Source of the DNA: Periplaneta americana
Lineage: Eukaryota; Arthropoda; Insecta; Blattodea; Blattidae
NCBI RefSeq assembly: GCF_040183065.1
Contig: NC_091125.1
Span: 117,848,121 to 117,912,120 of the forward strand
DNA: 64,000 nucleotides
Direction of reading: 5' to 3'
The notes under the pieces were generated by a model. That model saw only the letters and a list, made by a program, of their open reading frames with translations, did no database searches and was not told the DNA's origin. Each line of letters begins with the position of its first letter. Position 1 is the stretch's first letter. A program made the position numbers and the translations under genes. Positions 46,970 to 58,970 of this stretch are shown piece by piece.

Positions 46970-49240
46970 ACATCTTGATAAATAAACGAAGACATACTAG
47001 TATAGTAGACATTCGAACTTCTGACCATTATTTGGTAATTGGAGAATTAAGAGAAAGACTGTCAGTAGCCAAGCAAGTAGAGCAAGAAGTCAGTATTCTG
47101 AAATTAAAGGACGAGGAAACTAAGCAACATTATCAGGTCGAAATTTCAAATAGGTTTGCCACTTTAGGAAGTTCCAACGAAGTTGACAAAGAGTTAGATG
47201 TTAATAGTGTGTGAGAAAATATCAGAATTGCAGCTGAACAGAGCATAGGTTATTACGAAATTAAGAAAAAGAAGCCATGGTTTGATGAAGATTGTTCCAT
47301 TGGAGTAGAAAGAAGGAAACAGGCAAAATTGAAATTCTTACAGGATCCAGTTGAGGCGAATAGAGATAATTATTTCAATAAAAGACTGGAAGCACATCGT
47401 ACACTTAGGAATAAAAAGAGAGATTATTTGAAGAAAAAACTGAATGAGATAGAAACAAATAGTAAGAATAAAAATATTCGAGATTTATATAGGGATATAA
47501 AGGAATTTAAGGAGGATATCAGGCAAGGGTAAACAAGATCAAGGATGAGAATGGTGACTTGCTTGCAGACTCTCATTCAATCCTAAACAGATGGAAAAAC
47601 TATTTTGAGCAACTACTAAATGCAATACATAGGCCAAATAGAAATGATCGGGACGAAATTCAAATACAAACTGCTGAGCCATTTATACCCGAACCCACAC
47701 TTTCTGAAGTCGAAATTGTGATAGAAAATCTAAAAAAATACAAGTCTCCAGGTATCGATCAAAATCCAGCAGAATTGATACAAGAGGGTGGAAGTGCATT
47801 ACCTAGTGAAATTTATAAGCTTGTACTTGCTATTTTGGGAAAAGAAAATTCTACCAGAACAATGGAAGGAGTCCATAATTGTACCTATTTTTAAGAAGGG
47901 GGACAAGACTAACTGTAATAACTTTCGAAGAATATCACGTTTGTTGACATCGTACAAAATTTTATCCAATATTCTTTTGAGAAGATTAACTCCATATATA
48001 GGTGAAATTATTGGGGATCATCAGTGTGGTTTTAGGCGTAATAGATCGACTCTTCATCAGATTTTTTGTATTCGACAGATATGGGAAAAAAATGGGAGTA
48101 TAAGGGTGCAGTACATCAGTTATTCATAGACTTCAAAAAGGCATATGACTCGGTTAAGAGAGAAGTTTTATATAATATTCTTATTGAATTTGGTATTTCC
48201 AAGAAGCTAGTTTGATTAATTAAAATACGTCTCAGTGAAACTTACAGCAGAGTCTGTATAGGTCAGTTTCTATCTGATGATTTTCCAATTCAATGTGGGC
48301 TAAAGCAAGGAGATGCACTATCATCTTTCACTTTTTAACTTTACTCTAGAATATGCCATTAGAAAAGTTTAGGGTAACACAGAGAGTTTGGAATTGAACA
48401 GGTTACATCAGCTTCTTGTCTATGCAGATGACGTGAATTTGTTAGGAGAAAATCCACAAACAATTAGGGAAAACACGGAAATTTTACTTGAAGCAAGTAA
48501 AGCGATAGGTTTGAAAGTAAATCCCGAAAAGACGAAATATATGGTTATGGCTCGTGTCCAGAATATTGTACGAAATGAAAATATAAAAATTGGAGATTTA
48601 TCCTTTGAAGAGGTAGAAAAATTCAAATATCTTGGAGCAACAGTAACAAATATAAATGACACTCGGGAGGAAATTAAACGCAGAATAAATATGGGAAATG
48701 TCTGTTATTATTCGGTTGAGAAGCTTTTGTCATCTAGTCTCCCGTCAAAAAAATCTGAAAGTTAGAATTTATAAAATGGGTATATTACTGGTTTTTCTGT
48801 AAGGTTGTGAAACTTGGACTCTCACATTGAGAGAGGAACAGAGATTAAGGGTATTTGAGAATAAGGTGCTTAGTAAAATATTTGGAGCTAAGAGGGATGA
48901 AGTTACAGGAGAATGGAGAAAGTTGTACAATGCAGAACTGCATGCATTGTATTCTTCATCTGACATAATTAGAACATTACATCCAGACGTTTGAGATGGG
49001 CAGGGCATGTAGCACGTTTGGGCGAATCCAGAAGTGCATATAGTGTTAGTTGGGAGGCCTGAGGGAAAAAGACCTATGGGGAGACCGAGACGTAGATGGG
49101 AGGATAATATTAAAATGGATTTGAGGGAGGTGGGATATGATGATAGAGACTGGATTAATCTTGCACAAGATAGAGACCAATGGCGGGCTAATGTGAGGGC
49201 GGCAATGAATCTGCAGGTTCCTTCAAAGTATTTGTAAGTA
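46970..49240 (+). mobile_element. RTE-type LINE, longest copy, frame-shifted
   Basis: Order of blocks: end of the endonuclease (TSIVDIRTSDHYLVIGELRE), linker (KKPWFDEDC.., RTLRNKKRDYLKKKLNE), RT palm ([69 protein letters not shown]) and the C-terminal tail ([32 protein letters not shown]). At least four frame breaks or stops (near 47215, 47530, 47890 and 48110-48380). The only copy here reaching upstream of the RT. Confidence 0.9.
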
Positions 49241-49249
49241 ACTAATGAC

Positions 49250-49523
49250 TAAGGAGCGGATTCCTGTGTAATTAAATATTATTTTTGCGTGTGATAAAAC
49301 ACAATTAACACAGTTAAAAATTCCGAACATGAAGTTTCAAGTTTAAAACCCGAATTTTATTTCACATAAAAACACATATTTTTACAAAAAAATTATGTAA
49401 ATACATATTTTAGGAAATCTATCACAAACACATAAATCTTGGAGTTTTTTTACTTAAATAATTTTTTTACAAGAACTTTTAAATATTTTAAAACTAAATC
49501 AATTATATCACTCAGAAGTATGT

Positions 49524-49578
<55 letters not shown>

Positions 49579-50545
49579 GATTCTTGGTTGCTTCGTGTTT
49601 CTAAGCGCTTTGTGGTGTATCTGTGATCCATTTTTGTAATAGTATTGCCTCAAGTTCTGAGACCTGCTAGGCAGCATATCAATGTTATTATTAGGGGATA
49701 AATTAACATGGGCAAGGAGGAGAGATCTTGCAACACATAATTAGGAATGTTTACTGTTGCTGAAGATGATTTCATTCCACGCTTTGTTTGTGAAACACAA
49801 CAGATAAGAGCTCGGGTATGAACATTATTTAATTTAAACAAATCTCTCGCCTCTTGCTCATGTCATGTAAGGCAATGTTGTTGTGATTCCCTGTTATTGG
49901 GCTTCGTCAATTGATATCCTTCAAGACAGGTATACTGAAACATGGTTATTTAAAAAACGATTTGGCTTTCCTATTAGCAAATTTAAGCTTTTTGTGTGAC
50001 ACCATAAAAAAACTCGAAACATCCAGAAACCTGTTGTCTGAAACAGGGAGGTGCTTGCCGTGGAAATTAAACTAGAATCGCTACCAGGTTCAGAAGCAAA
50101 ATTACTAAGGGACAAATTCAAGAATGTATTTGGGAAAAACAGTGGATATAAAAAAATGTGTAAAGTTGCTCAAGTATTGGAGGATGCGCCTGTAGGTGAA
50201 ATTGATGGTGTATGTGTTCGTGACATTCTTCTCTTTAAATATGCATGTCTGACATCCTGTGATGTGGAAAGATCGTTTTCATAGTATGAGTCGTTGTTCA
50301 GACATAATCGGCATGCATTTGTGATGGAGAATTTGGAGATGACCTTTGTTGTTCACTTCAATTCTCGGCCAACTACTAGCACTCAAGTGTGGTTGGTGAG
50401 CACCTATAACTTTTTTTTTCAAGCTAAGTAAGGTATTTTTGTCATATTAAAAAAAAAATTTATTTTTAGCAAATATTTTCGTACTTTTTAGTACATAAAA
50501 AATAAATATATTTAAAATTTTTAGCACATAAAAATCCGCTCCCTA
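49250..50545 (+). mobile_element. hAT transposon, internally deleted, with TSD
   Basis: Inverted ends TAAGGAGCGGATT (left) and, reverse complement of right, TAGGGAGCGGATT. Flanks CTAATGAC (49242-49249) and GTAATGAC (50546-50553) form an 8-bp duplication with one mismatch. The + strand interior keeps only the transposase C-terminus: ESLPGSEAKLLRDKFKNVFG..GYKKMCKV and LLFKYACLTSCDVERSFS, the hATC dimerisation motif of CGGBP1-like hATs. A stop follows in the motif. A 46-nt T run (about 49530-49576) sits inside. Confidence 0.82.
49530..49576. repeat. Poly(T) tract
   Basis: An uninterrupted run of about 46 T inside the hAT element. It might be the A-tail of a small reverse-oriented retroposon, but no body is recognisable. 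Confidence 0.9.
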
Positions 50546-50553
50546 GTAATGAC

Positions 50554-51230
50554 ATAATAGGAATTAATCCTTTCTCAATATACTTTTATTGATGTGAAGT
50601 TAGTACAATGGTGGGAGAGAGGGAGTGTGTGCGCGTGCCTTCGCGCATTTTCCCGCAATAATAAACAGCTCAACGGGCAGAGAGACGATAAAAACTGATG
50701 AAATGCCTTAATTTTAACGTTCTTTATGTTATATTGAATCAGAAGCCCCTAATTGAGACCCACTCATCAAAAGTTCATTATGGAGTCATTATTACGCATT
50801 ATTTTAAGCAATTACTACTATTTCATAATGAACAACATATAATAATTCACATAATATTCATTTCCATGTTGGGAAAGGAGGGGCTTATGGGTGGACCAAA
50901 TCCCTCCTCCCCCCCTCTGCTCTTCAGTAATATCAGAATGAATCTATTTGTTCTGGTAATACTTATTAGTAATAGTAAAAGTAAGGTTAGCCTAACAACT
51001 ATGCAGCTATGCTAATTATCCGAAATTAAACTTTCAAATTTAAATACTGTTGTTTAAGGGGACACAAATGGTGAAATAACGGTGAAAAATTAAGAAAATC
51101 CACTTAAAAATTTATTGCGAGACTCTATTTAGACAGCTCAGAAAGCTAATTAATTTATATTCCCATGATTATTTTCAAGCTTCTGTGCCAATATGAACTA
51201 AAAATTTTTAAAACTTTATCGCAAGAAGCC
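50554..51230. other. Intergenic, nothing firm
   Basis: A block at 50870-50930 pairs GGAGGGGCTTATGGG with CCCTCCTCCCCCC and may belong to a repeat end. No coding content. Confidence 0.4.
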
Positions 51231-51292
51231 TTTTTAGTGACGTCAATATAAAATGTATAATTTTTAGTGATGTTGATATAAAATATACAATT
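51231..51292. repeat. Short tandem duplication, about 30 bp x 2
   Basis: TTTTTAGTGACGTCAATATA and TTTTTAGTGATGTTGATATA follow each other, both continuing AAAT.TA.AA. Confidence 0.7.
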
Positions 51293-51519
51293 CAAAAATA
51301 TAATTTTAAAACTATTAACCCTAATGGCACCAAATTTTGTACAGATGATAGTATTGTATGCATGTTTATGTAGTTTAAAATGAATAAATTTTGGATGAAA
51401 GTTGTAGAAGTTTTAAAAATCACATGTGTTCTCTTTTTATCGAATGGCTGCACTCTTGTACAAGTACAGCACACTGCACCATGAACTTAACCTGGGCTGT
51501 TGTATGAATGATGATGGTA

Positions 51520-51715
51520 TGTGAATTAATGATGGAGAAATGAGTCCGAGGCCCAACACTGGAAGTTACCCAGCAATTCTGTTTCAGTTGGCTGAGGGAA
51601 AACCCTGGAAGAAAACCTCAAACAGGCAAGATGTCCCAACCAGGATTTGAACCCGTGCCCGTTCATATCACGACCAGATGCGCTGTTATATAAGTACCAG
51701 GTCACAAGGACCCAT
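51520..51715 (-). repeat. tRNA-derived SINE, reverse orientation
   Basis: Reverse complement of GGATTTGAACCCGTGCCCG is a B box (GGTTCAAATCC) within a tRNA-like head. The body includes GCAATTCTG..GAGGGAAAACCCTGGAAGA. It differs in body from the SINE at 4.6 kb. Confidence 0.65.
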
Positions 51716-51964
51716 GCCTATTTACAATGAGAATAACAGAAGAAAGAAAAATGGCGCAAATTTATATCAAAAGTGAGCAATAAGACAAGAACTCCATCAA
51801 AGACAGAGATTAGCAACTTGAACAAAATGAAATATGAGCAGTAGACATGGGAAATAAAATAAAAAATCAAGTATTAGGAAAGAGTTCTCTTATCAGTGGA
51901 TTGATGTGAGATCATGAGGAATGGAGAAAAGCTGAACTCTTTAACTTCATAAGGTCACTAAATA

Positions 51965-52450
51965 AGCTGATACCGGTATTCAAATCTTTATAAAGTTGTG
52001 CGTTTTTAATAAGGTAGTCCTGTAATGGTTCGTCAAACTGATCGTTAAATGCCATCTAGTTTCTTCAGATACCATATTATGTGACTTTGTGCCAAAATTT
52101 GACAAGCATAAAGCATATAGGAACGAATCAGAGATGTGTATAACAGTAATTTTGCGTTCATTGGCAAACTGCTTTTGTATAATGGATATAGTGTCATAAA
52201 CCATTGAAAAGACATCCCTCAGCTTGAATATGATGTCTGAAAGTGAGATGATTGTCCAGTATGACCCCAAGATATTAGTTGATGTATTGAATGGAATAGT
52301 CTGATTTTGAATACTGAGGTTTGTTAAAACATGGGGGGAAGCGTTTAGTGAAGACAACAAAATGGGATTTTTCACCATTTATTTTTATTTTCCACTTAGT
52401 GAGATAATATAAACTTCTCTGAATTCTTTGACAGGCAGTATTAATATGTG
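51965..52450 (-). mobile_element. Jockey-like LINE fragment, RT thumb region
   Basis: The - strand decodes in shifting frames to KSHFVVFTKRFPP, YLGVILDNHLTFRHHI (the I-x-YLGVxLDxxLTWxxHI motif after the RT palm), LLYTSLIRSYMLYACQILAQ and a short tail. No long frame survives. Confidence 0.6.
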
Positions 52451-52469
52451 TGTGTATGTGTGTGTATCT

Positions 52470-53895
52470 CTGCTATTTGGGAAAGGGAAATTGTACCAGA
52501 ACAATGGAAGGAGTCCATAATTGTACCTATTTTTAAAAAGGGGGACAAAACCAACTGTGGTAACTTTCGAGGAATATCACTTTTGTTGACGTCGTACAAA
52601 ATTTTGTCCAATATTCTTTTGAGAAGATTAACTCCGTACGTAGATGAAATTATTGGGGATCATCAGTGCGGTTTTCGGCGTAATAGATCGACTATTGATC
52701 AGATTTTTTGTATTCGACAGATAATGGAGAAAAAATGGGAGTATAAGGGTACAGTACATCAGTTATTCATAGATTTCAAAAAGGCATATGACTCGGTTAA
52801 GAGGGAAGTATTATATGATATTCTTATTGAATTTGGTATTCCCAAGAAATTAGTTCGATTAATTAAAATGTGTCTCAGTGAAACATACAGCAGAGTCCGT
52901 ATAGGTCAGTTTCTATCTGATGCTTTTCCAATTCACTGCGGGCTAAAGCAGGGAGATGCACTATCACCTTTACTTTTTAACTTTGCGCTTGAATATGCCA
53001 TTAGGAAAGTTCAGGATAACAGGCAGGGTTTGGAATTGAACGGGTTACATCAGCTTCTTGTCTATGCGGATGACGTGAATATGTTAGGAGAAAATACACA
53101 AACGATTAGGGAAAACACGGAAATTTTATTTGAAGCAAGTAGAGCGATCGGTTTGGAAGTAAATCCCGAAAAGACAAAGTATATGATTATGTCTCGTGAC
53201 CAGAATATTGTACGAAATGGAAATATAAAAATTGGAGATTTATCCTTCGAAGAGGTGGAAAAATTCAAATATCTTGGAGCAACAGTAACAAATATAAATG
53301 ACACTCGGGAGGAAATTAAACGCAGAATAAATATGGGAAATGCGTGTTATTATTCGGTTGAGAAGCTCTTATCATCCAGTCTGCTGTCCAAAAATCTGAA
53401 AGTTAGAATTTATAAAACAGTTATATTACCGGTTCTTCTGTATGGTTGTGAAACTTGGACTCTTACTCTGAGAGAGGAACATAGGTTCAGGGTGTTTGAG
53501 AATAAGGTGCTTAGGAAAATATTTGGGGCTAAGCGGGATGAAGTTACAGAAGAATGGAGAAAGTTACACAACACAGAACTGCACGCATTGTATTCTTCAC
53601 CTGACATAATTAGGAACATTAAATCCAGACGTTTGAGATGGGCAGGGCATGTAGCACGTATGGGCGAATCCAGAAATGCATATAGAATGTTAGTTGGGAG
53701 ACCGGAGGGAAAAAGACCTTTAGGGAGGCCGAGACGTAGATGGGAGGATAATATTAAAATGGATTTGAGGGAGGTGGGGTATGATGATAGAGACTGGATT
53801 AATCTTGCACAGGATAGGGACCGCTGGCGGGCTTATGTGAGGGCGGCAATGAACCTTCGGGTTCCTTAAAAGCCATTTGTAAGTAAGTAAGTAAG
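52470..53895 (+). mobile_element. RTE-type LINE, 5'-truncated, young copy with 15-bp TSD
   Basis: An open frame of about 465 codons with no stops ends at 53867-53869. RT motifs: [68 protein letters not shown], and [11 protein letters not shown]. The C-terminal tail has [14 protein letters not shown] and a Trp-rich [20 protein letters not shown]. It ends GTTCCTTAAAAGCCATTTG and (TAAG)4. Exactly repeated flanks TATGTGTGTGTATCT (52455-52469; 53896-53910) are the target duplication. Missing: the endonuclease and N-terminal RT. The product, if complete, is an RNA-dependent DNA polymerase for target-primed reverse transcription. Confidence 0.95.
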
Positions 53896-55721
53896 TATGT
53901 GTGTGTATCTAATGCTCTGGATTTAACAATGAAGTCATCATCCTTCTTGCTTCCCATTATTTTGATGGAAGGTCCACAAATGTCCTAAGAGTTTCACAAT
54001 TAGCCAGGTGCTCCATCTCCATGTCCTCTTCTCTGGTGCACAGTAAGCATTTAGGTGAATTCAGTACTCCAATACGATGGAGGTGTTTACTGAGGCAATC
54101 ATGACCAGTAATCAATCTAAACATGGACACGGCAGATTTTCTATGTAGATCAGGAATTAGTTTTGGATCTTCTTTGAATGATTCTTTCCATTTTGAATTT
54201 TGATGTTTTGCCTGTTCGCTGTAACTTATTCTTTTTATGACTCGCTTTATTGATTCATATGGGAACTTGAAATTTGTTTTAAGTTGATATAAGTTCCTTT
54301 CTTTGCTAACATATCTGCTTTCTCGTTACCGTTCAGTCCGCAGTGGGCCGGGATCCATTGGAAGGCCACTTTTTTATTTAGCATTTGAATTTGTTTTACC
54401 ATACAATGAATTTCTTTTACTTTTTCCATTTTAGGGGATGTAGTTGAGCTGATGGACTGGATTGCAGCTTTGGAGTCAGACAGGATGACTATGTTTTTGC
54501 ATTGGTTTAGCCAAACAAATACATTTTGAAGTGATGTATAAATGGATTCAACTTCGCCATCAAAATTTGTTGTGTACTGCCCACATTTTTATAAAGAGAA
54601 AAGTATTGGCAAGTAGCTCCTGCTCCAGCTCCTTCATTTTGATCCATGAGAGATCTATCAGTTTAAATGTACAACCAGTCCTTCTGTGGATATTTTCTAT
54701 TAATTGTTTGTAGGGCAATGGCTTTTGCTATTTCTGGATTTATATCTTTTTTGTTGAAGACTTCATCAAGATCAAGGCAGCAATCTACTTTGAAGTTATT
54801 AAGTGGATTATATCGAGACAGCAAGTTTTCCTTTTCACTTGGTATTTCTAGATTTTGTTTAAGCTTTTCTACCTCTTGTATGTATCCGTTTTGGGTCCTC
54901 AATGTAAATTTAGAATCTTTGTATTTACTCCATTTATCCCAATTTGGAAGCCTTCTTAATTTTTCATAGATTAAAAGGGCTTGTATTTCAAGGTCTGTTA
55001 CAACTGGTTTATTAGATGTGATTATTTGCATGGCTTCAGTTGGAGTAGTTTTGATTGCACCAGTGATGAGACGTAAAGCTTGGTTTTTGAGTGCGTTCTA
55101 ATATCTGTTTATTTGTGGTTGATGAGGTTATTAGTGCTTCACCACAGTACGTTAAGATAGGCTTTATGTATGTGTTGTAGGTTGTGTTGAGTGTACTCCT
55201 TGAGCTACCCCATTTCGTTCCTGCCAGTCTTTTTAGTAATTTTAAAAAACGATTTGTTGTCTTTGTGCTGATCTGTTCAATGTGATTTCTCCATGTGAGC
55301 TTATTGTCGAAATGTATACCCAGGTATTTTGCATTTTCAGTTCTTTGTATTAATATCTTTGTCTTGTATGAATGACAGTGTCATCAGCATACAATCCAAT
55401 TGATCTTCTTGAGGTCTTTGGTATATCTTGAATGTATAACGAATATAGAATCGGAGCTATGACAGAACCTTGAAGCACTCCTCCCGTTAAGGGGTCAAAG
55501 AGTGAAGTTGTATTGTTGCTTTTAATACCGAAAGTGCGATGTTGTAAATAACTATGAATGAAGTGTAGAAACTGTAGAGGAATCTTGAAAGTGTAGAGCT
55601 TCAAAATTAGACCTTGATGCCAAACGGTATCAAATGCTTGTTCAATATCCAAAAAAGATAAAATATGCAACAGTGTGCTTTTTATGAATGAAGCCGGACT
55701 GGATAAAGGAAGTGAGCCAAA

Positions 55722-56512
55722 AGAGAGCCTCCTTGGTACTGTGATGAGCAGAGACCGGAAGTTTAGGCATTATGAATCATTAAAATAGGCAGGCAAAAGG
55801 CATCATAAATAGCTAAAATAGGCAGGAAAAAAGGCATTATAAATACCTAAAATACGGAATAAAAGGCAATTACAAAAACCTTGTACTGGACCCACAACCT
55901 TGCACATTCCACAAAGGGATTTCGGCAGCAAGAAAAACTTTACAAAAGTAGAATGCAAATTGAGATTTTCGACTCGGATGTTGCAATTACTGTTGGAAGC
56001 AAAGAAATCTTCTTCCCATTAGCTTTGGAAAGTGCATTTTTGTGTTTGGTGTACTGATATGTTGCGATATGAAACATTTAGCTAGCTACAACAACGTTGC
56101 ATTGAAAACTGAAAGAAAAATAACGTTAGACCCGCACTTATTGTTACCTTGTCAAATAAATACAAGCAATAATTAAAATGCTTACTGTTATACATTTTTG
56201 CACAGCAGCACTCATTGTTGCAAAGAGAATATGAACTGACTGAAAGACAATAATATACATTCGGTGAAGTCACTTTCATTGTAGCAGTTAAAGAAATAAA
56301 TTAAAATATATCTGTAGGCAATTTTCAATAATGATAATAGATAAATAATCAGATAAAGGCAAAAAAAGCATTTATTTTGTAAATTAGGCATTTATATTTA
56401 AAAAGGCAGAAAAGGGCAACATAAAACTGTGACATTTCAATCACAAAGGTATAATTCGTATAGATTTACCTTCAAAATTAAGATAGTTTTAACACATTTT
56501 AAAAGGCATTCT
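55722..56512. mobile_element. Non-autonomous hAT-like insertion in the LINE
   Basis: It interrupts the LINE between its SHHQRQELW and LTSFIQSGF segments. Flanks GCCAAAAG (55716-55723) and GCCAAAGT (56513-56520) are an 8-bp duplication with two mismatches. Ends AGAGAGCC / (reverse complement) AGAATGCC. Both subterminal regions are dense in AGGCATT/AGGCA words, like the sequence at 1770-1950 next to the hAT gene. No ORF. Confidence 0.65.
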
Positions 56513-56776
56513 GCCAAAGTTCCTGTCTCTGGTGATGAGATTTGAACCTGAATTGTTCATGATGAATCTGATCAGGTGAATTTATTATTGATTGAAGTCG
56601 AGTGAGAAAGAGTCTTTCTAAGATTTTTCCCAAGAAGTTCATTAAGCTTATTGGCCGATAACTATTTGCAAAAATTTGATTCTTTCGTGGTTTTGGGATT
56701 AAGACCATATTTGCAACTTTCCAAGCAGTGGGGGAAGTAGAAGTGTGCAAGACATGCATTATAAATTTTTGTTAGG

Positions 56777-57352
56777 TGCAGAATAAATATGGAAAATGCG
56801 TGTTATTATTCGGTTGAGAAGCTTTTGTCATCTAGTCTGCTGTCAAAAAATCTGAAAGTTAGAATTTATAAAACAGGTACAGTATATACTGGTCATTTTG
56901 TATAGTTGTGAAACTTGGACTCTCACTTTAAGAGAGGAACAGAGATTAAGAGTTTTTGAGAATAAAGTTCTTAGGAAAATATTTGGGTCTAAGAGAGATG
57001 AAATTACAGGAGAATGGAGAAAGTTACACAATGCAGAACTGCACGCATTGTATTCTTCACCTGACATAATTAGAAACATTAAATCCAGACGTTTGAGATG
57101 GGCAGGGCATGTAGCACGTATGGGCGAATTCAGAAATACATACAGAGTGCTAGTTGGGAGGCCGGAGGGAAATAGACGTTCGGGGATGCCGAGACATAGA
57201 TGGGAAGAAAATATTAAAATGAATTTGAAGGAGGTGGGATATGTTGATAGAGACTGGATTAATATTTCACAGGATAGGGACCAATGCTGGGCTTATGTGA
57301 GGGCGGCAATGAACCTCCGGGTTCCTAAAAATGCCATTTGTAAGTAAGTGTG
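56777..57352 (+). mobile_element. RTE-type LINE, 3' part, inserted in the older LINE
   Basis: It starts in the tail ([20 protein letters not shown]), runs through [20 protein letters not shown] and [14 protein letters not shown] to REVGY/KEVGYVDRDWINISQDRD, and ends MNLRVP.., CCATTTGTAAGTAAG. It is opposite in orientation to the host LINE. One short frame break near 56880. Confidence 0.88.
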
Positions 57353-57880
57353 ATGGCTCTTCTAGGCATTTTCATGGCTAAGTAATTTTATCAGGTCCTG
57401 GTGCTTTGTTGGCTGGAAGATTCTCAATTGTGTGAAGTACCTCTTTCAGGATGACAAAAGTTATTGATTCAGAAAGAGGCAATGTAAGAATGTTATTAAC
57501 TTTTAAGATGGTTTCTCTTGTAAAAACTGGATCTGATGGTTCAAGATGTTGCTGAAATCGCGCCTGTAAAGATTCAGCTAAAATTTTAACTTCTTCTGTG
57601 GATCCATTGAGGTCTTGGATAGGAGTGTTTTTGTTTGTGAAATTTTTGTGTAATAGGCTAAATGTTTTGTAAGAGACCAGAAATCTTTACTATTTGAACT
57701 CGCTTCGTGAATTTTATCTTCAAATGATTTCGTAATATATGCTTGACGTCTTCTTCGAATTGCTCTTTGATATCTATAAAAGGCCCTTTTTGCTTGAGTA
57801 TTCTCAAAGTGCTGCCACCTCTTCCGTGTTCTAGTTTTAGCTAGTAAAAGGAATTTCAAATCAGTATCTAAGACCAGTCT

Positions 57881-58521
57881 TTGATTTCGAATAGACGCAC
57901 TAACCGTTACTCCACAGCGGTGGCGTACTCTTAAACCGTTTAAATTTTAGCGCTCTACATCAACCACATCAAGTGGGCATGTCCATTTGAATCATATATA
58001 CCAACAGACTTAACGTACCAAGTCGCTCAACGCTCGTTTAACCAAAGGTAATACATTTTTGACCACCCGAAAAATATATTACTAAAATGCCTATTAATAA
58101 GTTTGTGATAAAATGCTTGTTATTGAAAGCATGTTGTAGAATACATATATAAATGACGATAAATAATATACATTTACTGAGTATATTTTTATTACATAGG
58201 TTGGCGACCATTGATTTGTCGTTAAACATGTTTTTGTTTGTTCGGGCAACATTGCGCCAGAATACTAAAAGAGTTTCGAACCTAAAGAAATGATAAATTC
58301 TTTGTGTTGTGATACAATTTACATATTTGATTGATGATTTTTCTGGCAACATTACAGTGTCATTAGTTATGTATATCATATGTAGTATTCTTTAAAAGCA
58401 ATTCTTAAATGTTTGTCTGTAATTACTGACTGAAGTTGTATGGTGGATAATAAGATGCCAATTTATAGGTGAATTTTTGTTTGTAATGGGCTTTCATATA
58501 CTTCATCTTAAACTCTCAAAA
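57881..58521. other. Candidate upstream region of the FHA gene
   Basis: Non-coding. It contains AAGTCGCTCAACGCTCGTTT at about 58018, repeated inverted at about 59390-59412 in the first intron. No TATA box or CpG-rich promoter stands out. Confidence 0.35.
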
Positions 58522-58686
58522 ATGACAGAAATGAACGAAGCTACATCTCATGCGTCTACAGCAAAAATTGCACAAACACAATTAAGAAGAACACTTGTAA
58601 CACCTGAGGATCGTGAAGTATGTGAGCCAGCAATATTAATTTCTAATCTTGGTGACGAATCAAAAATTGACCTAGTACATTCAGAA
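58522..58686 (+). CDS. FHA-domain protein, probable first coding exon
   Basis: ATG in good context (CTCAAAAATGA). It encodes MTEMNEATSHASTAKIAQTQ.. ending PAILISNLGDESKIDLVHSE with a strong donor GTAAGT at 58687. The last segment reads directly into the FHA exon at 60743 (phase 0). An in-frame upstream ATG exists at 58486. The first ~25 residues are Thr/Ala/Gln-rich and look disordered. Without the next exon this would be unrecognisable, so the call depends on the join. Confidence 0.55.
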
Positions 58687-58767
58687 GTAAGTTGGTTTTT
58701 TTTTAGCATATTTCTTGGTAATAAATATGTGTTTTGTCACACAATTTTCTTAACGTAAATGAATCCT

Positions 58768-58970
58768 GGCGCTCTTCCGTACAGGGGCAGTGACAGTTCT
58801 CTTAAGGTTAGAGCCTAGTTTAGGTGTGTGTGTTTATTAATCGAAAAAAGTGTCGTATAAACATGCGTCCTAGTCTCAATATTTTCTAGTCCGTAATTTT
58901 CGATTAACACAAATCTAAACTGGGCTCTAACCTTAGAAGAAGCGCCTCTGCCCCTGTACGGAAGCGCGCC
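58768..58970. mobile_element. Long inverted-repeat (foldback) element
   Basis: GGCGCTCTTCCGTACAGGGG (58768) and, reversed, CCCCTGTACGGAAGCGCGCC (58951-58970). The arms continue inward with TAAGGTTAGAGCC..TAGTTTAG and its complement, and AATCGAAAA near the centre, so almost the entire 203 bp can fold. Located in the first FHA-gene intron, about 80 bp after the donor. Confidence 0.75.

Larger units (their letters stand above)
53920..57880 (-). mobile_element. RNase H-carrying LINE (Jockey/I group), interrupted twice
   Basis: Read right to left: linker KTRTRKRWQHFENTQAKRAF (57.86-57.58 kb); NKAPGPDKIT (about 57.40); after an RTE insertion, WKVANMVLIPKPRKNQIFAN followed by SYRPISLM (56.7-56.5); after a second insertion, SFIQSGFIHKKHT and LDIEQAFDTVWHQGLILKLY with GGVLQGSVIAPILYSLYIQD and IGLYADDTVI (RT palm, YADD; 55.74-55.36); thumb and linker (55.3-54.7); RNase H VAFQWIPAHCGLNGNEKADM (about 54.3); tail RLITGHDCLSKHLHRIGV then CLLC..MEHLANC, ending near 53.93. 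Several stops and frame shifts: a dead copy lacking its endonuclease. Confidence 0.85.

Noticed and set aside
49439..49677. ORFs with poly-Phe or poly-Lys
   Set aside because: They arise from the 46-nt T run inside a hAT element.
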